Assembly (NCBI GenBank): GCA_016712525.1 | Contig: JADJQX010000007.1 | Span: 1,736,001 to 1,800,000, forward strand | Length of the DNA stretch: 64,000 bases | Source of the DNA: Myxococcales bacterium | Lineage (GTDB): Bacteria; Myxococcota_A; Polyangia; Polyangiales; Polyangiaceae | Reading direction: 5' to 3' | In this document: positions 59,928 to 64,000 of the stretch, piece after piece | Layout of the letters: every line of letters starts with the position of its first letter | How positions within the stretch are numbered: the stretch's first letter is position 1 | The notes under the pieces: model-generated | The model's database searches: none | The model's input: the letters and a program-made list of their open reading frames with translations, nothing else | What the model was told of the DNA's origin: nothing | Translations under genes and position numbers: made by a program

Positions 59928-60857
59928 ATGAGCCAAAGCCCCGTCGTTCTCTCGGTCGTCGAGCTCTCGAAGACGTTCAAGAAGCCGTTCTCCGGCAAAG
60001 AGGTTCACGCGGTTCGAAAGGTCTCTTTCGAGGTGCGTCGAGGCGAAATCTTCGGCTTTCTCGGCCCGAACGGCGCCGGCAAAACGACGACCATCAAGAT
60101 GCTCACGGGCCTCATCCACCCGACGGGAGGGAAGGCCTCGCTGCTGGGGCTCCCCGTCCCGTCGCCCGAGGCGATGGGGCGCGTGGGTTTCCTCCCCGAA
60201 AACCCTTATGTTTACCCGTACTTGACGCCTCGTGAGTTCGTCACCCTCGCCGGCCGCCTGAACGACGTCCCCGGCAAGGTCCTCGCGACGCGGGTGCCCG
60301 AGGTGCTCGATCGCGTCGGGGTGCTCTACGCGATCGACCGGCCGGTCCGCGCGCTCTCGAAGGGCATGCTCCAACGCGTGGGCTTCGCGGCCGCCCTCGT
60401 GCACGACCCCGAGATGCTCCTCCTCGACGAGCCCATGAGCGGCCTGGACCCGGTGGGGCGCAAGGAGGTCCGCGACCTCATCGTCGACGAGCAGAGGAAC
60501 GGTCGGACGGTCATCTTCTCGAGCCACATCCTCAGCGACGTCGAGATGCTCTGCGACAGGGTGACCATCCTCAAGAAGGGAGAGGTCATCGTGTCGGGCA
60601 CGATGAGCGAGCTCGTCGGCCAGGGTGGGCACGTCTCGGAGGTCACCCTCGGGGACGCGAGCGACGCCCTCCTCGACGCGCTCAAGGAGCAAGGGTTTTC
60701 GCCTCGATCCCTCGGAAAATCGTGGGCCCTCGAGGCCGACGGCGACGAGAAGGTCCGGGGTGTGCTGAAGGCCGCCCTCGACGCGGGGGCGCGGGTCGAG
60801 AGCGTCGTCCCGAAGCGCGAGACCCTCGAGGACATCTTCGTGCGGAGGGCGCTGTAG
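59928..60857 (+). CDS. ABC transporter ATP-binding protein without an adjacent permease
   Basis: 309 aa. Walker A is GPNGAGKTT near 46; the signature is LSKGM (142), not LSGGQ; Walker B is MLLLDEP near 164 with a conserved His (SSHILSDVE). The C-terminal 80 residues are the extension seen in ABC-2/GldA-type ATPases. It pairs with membrane proteins to move substrates, but the next gene is a lipoprotein, not a permease, so its partner must be encoded elsewhere. Rare-codon patch at 60196-60230. Confidence 0.9.
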   Translation: MSQSPVVLSVVELSKTFKKPFSGKEVHAVRKVSFEVRRGEIFGFLGPNGAGKTTTIKMLTGLIHPTGGKASLLGLPVPSPEAMGRVGFLPENPYVYPYLTPREFVTLAGRLNDVPGKVLATRVPEVLDRVGVLYAIDRPVRALSKGMLQRVGFAAALVHDPEMLLLDEPMSGLDPVGRKEVRDLIVDEQRNGRTVIFSSHILSDVEMLCDRVTILKKGEVIVSGTMSELVGQGGHVSEVTLGDASDALLDALKEQGFSPRSLGKSWALEADGDEKVRGVLKAALDAGARVESVVPKRETLEDIFVRRAL

Positions 60858-60946
60858 GAGACTGCGAGACTGCGAGACCACGGACGCCGGCTGAGCTCGG
60901 AGAGAGCCTTTCGCCGCGCCGCCCTTCACCGTACGATGGGAGATCG

Positions 60947-62095
60947 ATGCGCGCCCTCCCTCGGACTCTCGTCGGCCTCGCCGGTCTCGGTCTCGCCGGC
61001 GCGTGCTCGCTCCTGAACCCGCTCGACGGGTACTCGGGGGGAGACGCCGCGCCCCAGGACGCCACCGCCGAGAACGACGCGAGGCTCGCCGACGCCGACC
61101 TGCCCGACGCGCCCGACGCGAGCACCACGTGCACGAGCGCGCGCCCCCCCACGCGCCCGACAGGCCCCCTCGGCGGCGATCTCGTCGTGATCAACGCCAT
61201 CCGGACGTTCGAGTTCGGTGCGGTGGACGATCCTCAGAAGCCCACCGGAGAGGGCCTCGATCTCGACTCGACCTGCACGTGCCCCGGGACACGCTCGTGC
61301 AAGCCCTTGCTCGGCGCGGGCGTGTGCGACTTTCCGTCCGGCGTCGACAACTCCGCGGGAGCGTTCTTCATTTCGCTCGTGTCCGTGCTCGGCAAGGACA
61401 ACTCGGTCTCCGCCCGCATCGCGCGGGGGCAGTACGGCCTGACCGTGCGCATCAAGAACTACAACGGCCTCGCGAACGACGACGAGGTCGAGGTCGCCGT
61501 GTTCAACAGCTTCGGCCTCGACGTCTCGGGCGACGCCGGCGCCGACGCGGGGCGCACCACGCCTCAGTTCGACGGAAACGACCGCTGGACGGTCGACGCC
61601 AAGTCGCTGCTCGGGGGCACGCCGTACCTCCCGAACATCGTCGACACCCGAGCCTACGTCCGAGACTTCACCGTGGTCGCGACCCTCTCGAACAGCATCC
61701 GCGTCGGGCCGTACACCGTGCCCATCATCGGGGGAACGCTGCTCGCCCACATCGTGAAGAGCGGCGACACGTTCGAGTGCGACCGCGGCACGATCTCGGG
61801 CCGGACGAACGCGCGCGAGATGCTCACCTCGCTCGAGAGCGTGCCGAACCCCATCGCGCCGTCTTCCTATCTGTGCGGAGAGGACGCCGTCTTCAAGAAC
61901 GTACGCGACCGCTTCTGCCAGGCCCTCGACCTGGCCACCGATCCGACGCTCGACGGCCGCGACACCCCGTGCGACGCGGCGTCGTTCTCCGTTCGGTTCA
62001 CGTCGACCCCGGCGCTGCTCGGAGCCGTCATCGACAACGGACGCCCGCTGAAGCCGTGTGGGGAGTCGTGGGTGGCGACTTGCCCCACACAATAA
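60947..62095 (+). CDS. Hypothetical lipoprotein
   Basis: 382 aa from ATG 60947. A signal peptide ends in a lipobox with Cys20 (GLAGAC). The mature protein starts with an Asp/Ala-rich, flexible stretch, then a beta-rich domain with several Cys (CTCPGTRSCKPLLGAGVC; DAASFSVRFTS). I do not recognise a family. It converges with the TPR-like membrane protein gene (41 bp between stops). Confidence 0.7.
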   Translation: MRALPRTLVGLAGLGLAGACSLLNPLDGYSGGDAAPQDATAENDARLADADLPDAPDASTTCTSARPPTRPTGPLGGDLVVINAIRTFEFGAVDDPQKPTGEGLDLDSTCTCPGTRSCKPLLGAGVCDFPSGVDNSAGAFFISLVSVLGKDNSVSARIARGQYGLTVRIKNYNGLANDDEVEVAVFNSFGLDVSGDAGADAGRTTPQFDGNDRWTVDAKSLLGGTPYLPNIVDTRAYVRDFTVVATLSNSIRVGPYTVPIIGGTLLAHIVKSGDTFECDRGTISGRTNAREMLTSLESVPNPIAPSSYLCGEDAVFKNVRDRFCQALDLATDPTLDGRDTPCDAASFSVRFTSTPALLGAVIDNGRPLKPCGESWVATCPTQ

Positions 62096-62135
62096 TTCAA
62101 TCGTTTCGACACGTTACACACCAAAGCCAGCGCGT

Positions 62136-63098
62136 TCAGAAGCGCCCGACGAGGCCGAAGGCCGCCCCCCCCTCGACGGGGTGGAACGTCGGCGAGAAGG
62201 ACGCGCTCTTCGGTCCCGTCGGGACGGGCGGGAGCGGTCTTCGTTTCACCTCGACGCGCTCCGGAACGTAGGCCCACTCGGCCTGCGCGATGCCCACGAG
62301 CGCCGTGAGCACGAGCCCACCGGCGAGCGAGAGGTTCACCGCCCGGATCGCGCGAGCGCGATCTTTGTAGGCCTGCGCCACACGGTCCGGGTCACCTCGC
62401 GCGAACTCGTCGGCCGCGCTCGCCTGCGCCGAGAGGTAGACGGGCAGCGTCACCATGGTGCCGAGGACCAGCGTGCCCTCGAGCGCGAGGAACGCCGTAC
62501 CGAGCGCCCCTTGACCGTTCTGGAACTGCCCCACCCCCATGGGCACGAGGGCCAAAAACCGCGAATTTCGCACCGTCGTGCGCTCCTCGGTCGCGAGCTC
62601 CTGGACCTTCAGCAACCACGCCTCCCGCGCCCGGCGATCGGCCTCCTCACGAGCCTTGCGCTCGGCCTCGACTTTGGCGCGCTCGGCGGCCGCGGCGTTC
62701 AGCTTGGCGCGCAGCTGGGCGCGTGTGTCGATGAAGAGGTTGATGACGTCGGTCGGGAACGTGAGCGGGTCGGGCTCGTAGAGCTGGTCGTCGAGGAGGA
62801 GCGTTTCGAACGCCTTCGAGGCGTCGTCGCGGCGTTTTTCGGCGACCGCGATGGCCCCGAGGTACATGCGCGCGAGGGAGGTCTGCGCAGTGTCGCGCCC
62901 CTCGGGGGCCTCGAGGGCCCGACGGAAGTGGGGCTCGGCCTCGGCGTAGTTTTTTGCGACGTAGGCGGCCCTCCCCTTCTCGAGCTCGGACTGCACGTCG
63001 GCCATCGCCCGGGCGCAGGTCATGACGACGACGAGCGCAAGGGCACCTGCAAGGCCGCCTCTTCGCACGAGGCTCGAGAGTCGTTTCCCCGAGGTCAC
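62136..63098 (-). CDS. TPR-like membrane protein
   Basis: 320 aa from GTG 63098; a signal-like segment (residues 10-35) ends in ARAMAD. Residues 38-105 form TPR-type helices (GRAAYVAKNYAEAEPHFRRA). A helical, charged stretch (about 125-165, ERAKVEAERKAREEADRRAR) and two or three membrane helices (about 185-220 and 255-275) follow. The end is polar. Role unknown; possibly an envelope scaffold. Confidence 0.65.
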   Translation of the reverse strand: MTSGKRLSSLVRRGGLAGALALVVVMTCARAMADVQSELEKGRAAYVAKNYAEAEPHFRRALEAPEGRDTAQTSLARMYLGAIAVAEKRRDDASKAFETLLLDDQLYEPDPLTFPTDVINLFIDTRAQLRAKLNAAAAERAKVEAERKAREEADRRAREAWLLKVQELATEERTTVRNSRFLALVPMGVGQFQNGQGALGTAFLALEGTLVLGTMVTLPVYLSAQASAADEFARGDPDRVAQAYKDRARAIRAVNLSLAGGLVLTALVGIAQAEWAYVPERVEVKRRPLPPVPTGPKSASFSPTFHPVEGGAAFGLVGRF

Positions 63099-63166
63099 GA
63101 TGGCGAAGAGAATCGCACGTTTCGCCCCACCGGGACCGCCGAAGTGGAGGGCACGGGCCCCGACCG

Positions 63167-64000
63167 TCACTCGGCGGGAAAGACGGCGCGGGCGAGGGAG
63201 CCGCCTTTCAGCTGTACCCTCACCTTGCGCTGGCTCTCGAGCTCGACGACGTACGCATCCTCGAAGCCGGGGCCGCCGATGGGCATCGGCACGTTGACCG
63301 TGGAGCCGGCCCGAAAGATGGTGCCGGGGCGCTTGTCGATGCCGTACGAGTGGTCGGGCCTGCCTTCGACGAGGACCTGCGCGTCTCGGATGCGTAGGGC
63401 CACCTCGAGGCGGACCGGGACATCGCCGCCGGAAACGACGCGCTTGTCCGGAACGCAGAGGTTCGAGCGGCACGAGAAGACGAGCTCGTGGGGCTTGTCG
63501 TCGATCGGGATCTGCCGATCGGTCGACACGTCCCCGGCGGGCGTCCCGTCGATCGACACGAGCACCCCCTGCGCCGGGACCACGCTCGCGAAGCCGAGCT
63601 GCCGCACCTTCGGGGCCGCCGAGGGCTTCGGGAGAACGACGGTCGGACGCGCGGGGGGGCGCGTCACCGAAGCGACCTCACGAACGGGCGGAGCACTGGG
63701 GACCTCGGCGACGATGCTCGGCGCCACGGAGGCCGTGGTGGGCACCACCGGGACCTCCGTACGTCGAGCGCGAAGCGCCCGCGTGAGCCCGAACGACGCA
63801 CCACACACACACACACTCACGAGCACCATCGGGAGGATCCGCAGGGCGAGCGCCCTACGCTCCCCCGAACGCCGGAGCCCCGTGACGAGCCGCAGGAGCT
63901 TCGCGTCGTGCGGCGCGAAGGCGAGCGCGCGGTTGTAGTCGGCCGCCGAAGCCAGGGCATCTCCGCGGGCACGCGCGGCGTCTCCCAGGGCGCGGAGCCG
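63167..64000 (-). CDS. TPR/transmembrane protein with secreted beta domain, 5' truncated
   Basis: The frame is open up to the window edge, so at least 278 residues of a longer protein are shown. The first residues form a TPR repeat (ASAADYNRALAFAPHDAKLL), then a transmembrane helix (LRILPMVLVSVCVCGASFG), a Pro/Val-rich linker and a beta domain with PEGA-like patterns (VLVSIDGTPAGDV). Such layouts occur in myxobacterial kinases and envelope proteins. The N-terminal part is off the window. Confidence 0.7.
   Translation of the reverse strand, partial: RLRALGDAARARGDALASAADYNRALAFAPHDAKLLRLVTGLRRSGERRALALRILPMVLVSVCVCGASFGLTRALRARRTEVPVVPTTASVAPSIVAEVPSAPPVREVASVTRPPARPTVVLPKPSAAPKVRQLGFASVVPAQGVLVSIDGTPAGDVSTDRQIPIDDKPHELVFSCRSNLCVPDKRVVSGGDVPVRLEVALRIRDAQVLVEGRPDHSYGIDKRPGTIFRAGSTVNVPMPIGGPGFEDAYVVELESQRKVRVQLKGGSLARAVFPAE
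63802..63816 (+). repeat. (CA)7 microsatellite inside the transmembrane segment
   Basis: Seven CA units (63802 onward) encode the VCVC part of the membrane helix of the truncated minus-strand gene. A two-base slip would frameshift the protein downstream. Confidence 0.85.

Overview
The window is dense, very GC-rich bacterial chromosome with GTG/TTG starts and many 4-base ATGA/GTGA gene overlaps. A Ser/Thr kinase with an N-terminal zinc ribbon, an ECF-type sigma factor, a sigma-54 activator, a VIT/VWA protein, a BKACE enzyme and many large secreted lipoproteins (IPT/TIG, IgGFc-binding-like, beta-propeller) suggest a Myxococcota bacterium, most like the Polyangiales. That assignment is inference from gene content; no rRNA marker is present. 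I see no insertion sequence, prophage, CRISPR array or tRNA.

Layout. 1-3.3 kb: the end of an M3 peptidase, a DUF2330 protein and an unknown membrane protein. 3.7-9.3 kb: an Hsp70 whose nucleotide-binding and substrate-binding domains are separated by about 550 Pro-rich residues, its co-encoded J-domain protein, and a convergent cytosolic Ser/Thr kinase. 9.4-14.8 kb: DUF2752 and CD225-like membrane proteins, then a minus-strand run SDR, VIT/VWA, sigma factor, 78-aa protein. 14.9-20.9 kb: glnE with a coupled beta-propeller lipoprotein. 21-30.3 kb: CPBP protease, SPFH protein, HARE-HTH/Mrr-like protein and surface lipoproteins. 30.3-32.8 kb: a four-gene marR/BKACE/crotonase/GIY-YIG operon. 33-36.2 kb: a frameshifted GNAT gene, an M15 peptidase and a cNMP-binding protein.

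36.2-45.9 kb is housekeeping: yceD-rpmF, fabH, fabD, fabG, acpP, fabF, rpiB, nrdR, ribD and def. plsX is missing from its usual place and two small lipoprotein genes lie between fabH and fabD. 46-47.9 kb is a TetR/hydrolase pair plus a lipoprotein on the opposite strand, separating def from fmt. 48.9-55.7 kb is the minus-strand translation/transcription operon rimP-nusA-ylxR/L7Ae-infB-DUF503-rbfA, with a terminator-like hairpin in the rimP leader. 56-64 kb holds an OmpA-family envelope protein, an NtrC-type regulator, an ABC ATPase without a permease, a lipoprotein, a TPR-like membrane protein and a truncated TPR/transmembrane protein.

The most unusual items are the Hsp70 with its inserted disordered linker and J partner, the HARE-HTH protein whose Mrr-like domain has lost the usual catalytic residues, the sigma factor co-transcribed with a VIT/VWA protein and no membrane anti-sigma factor, the rimP leader hairpin, and short AT-rich rare-codon patches that recur about once per gene in otherwise GC-saturated coding sequence.
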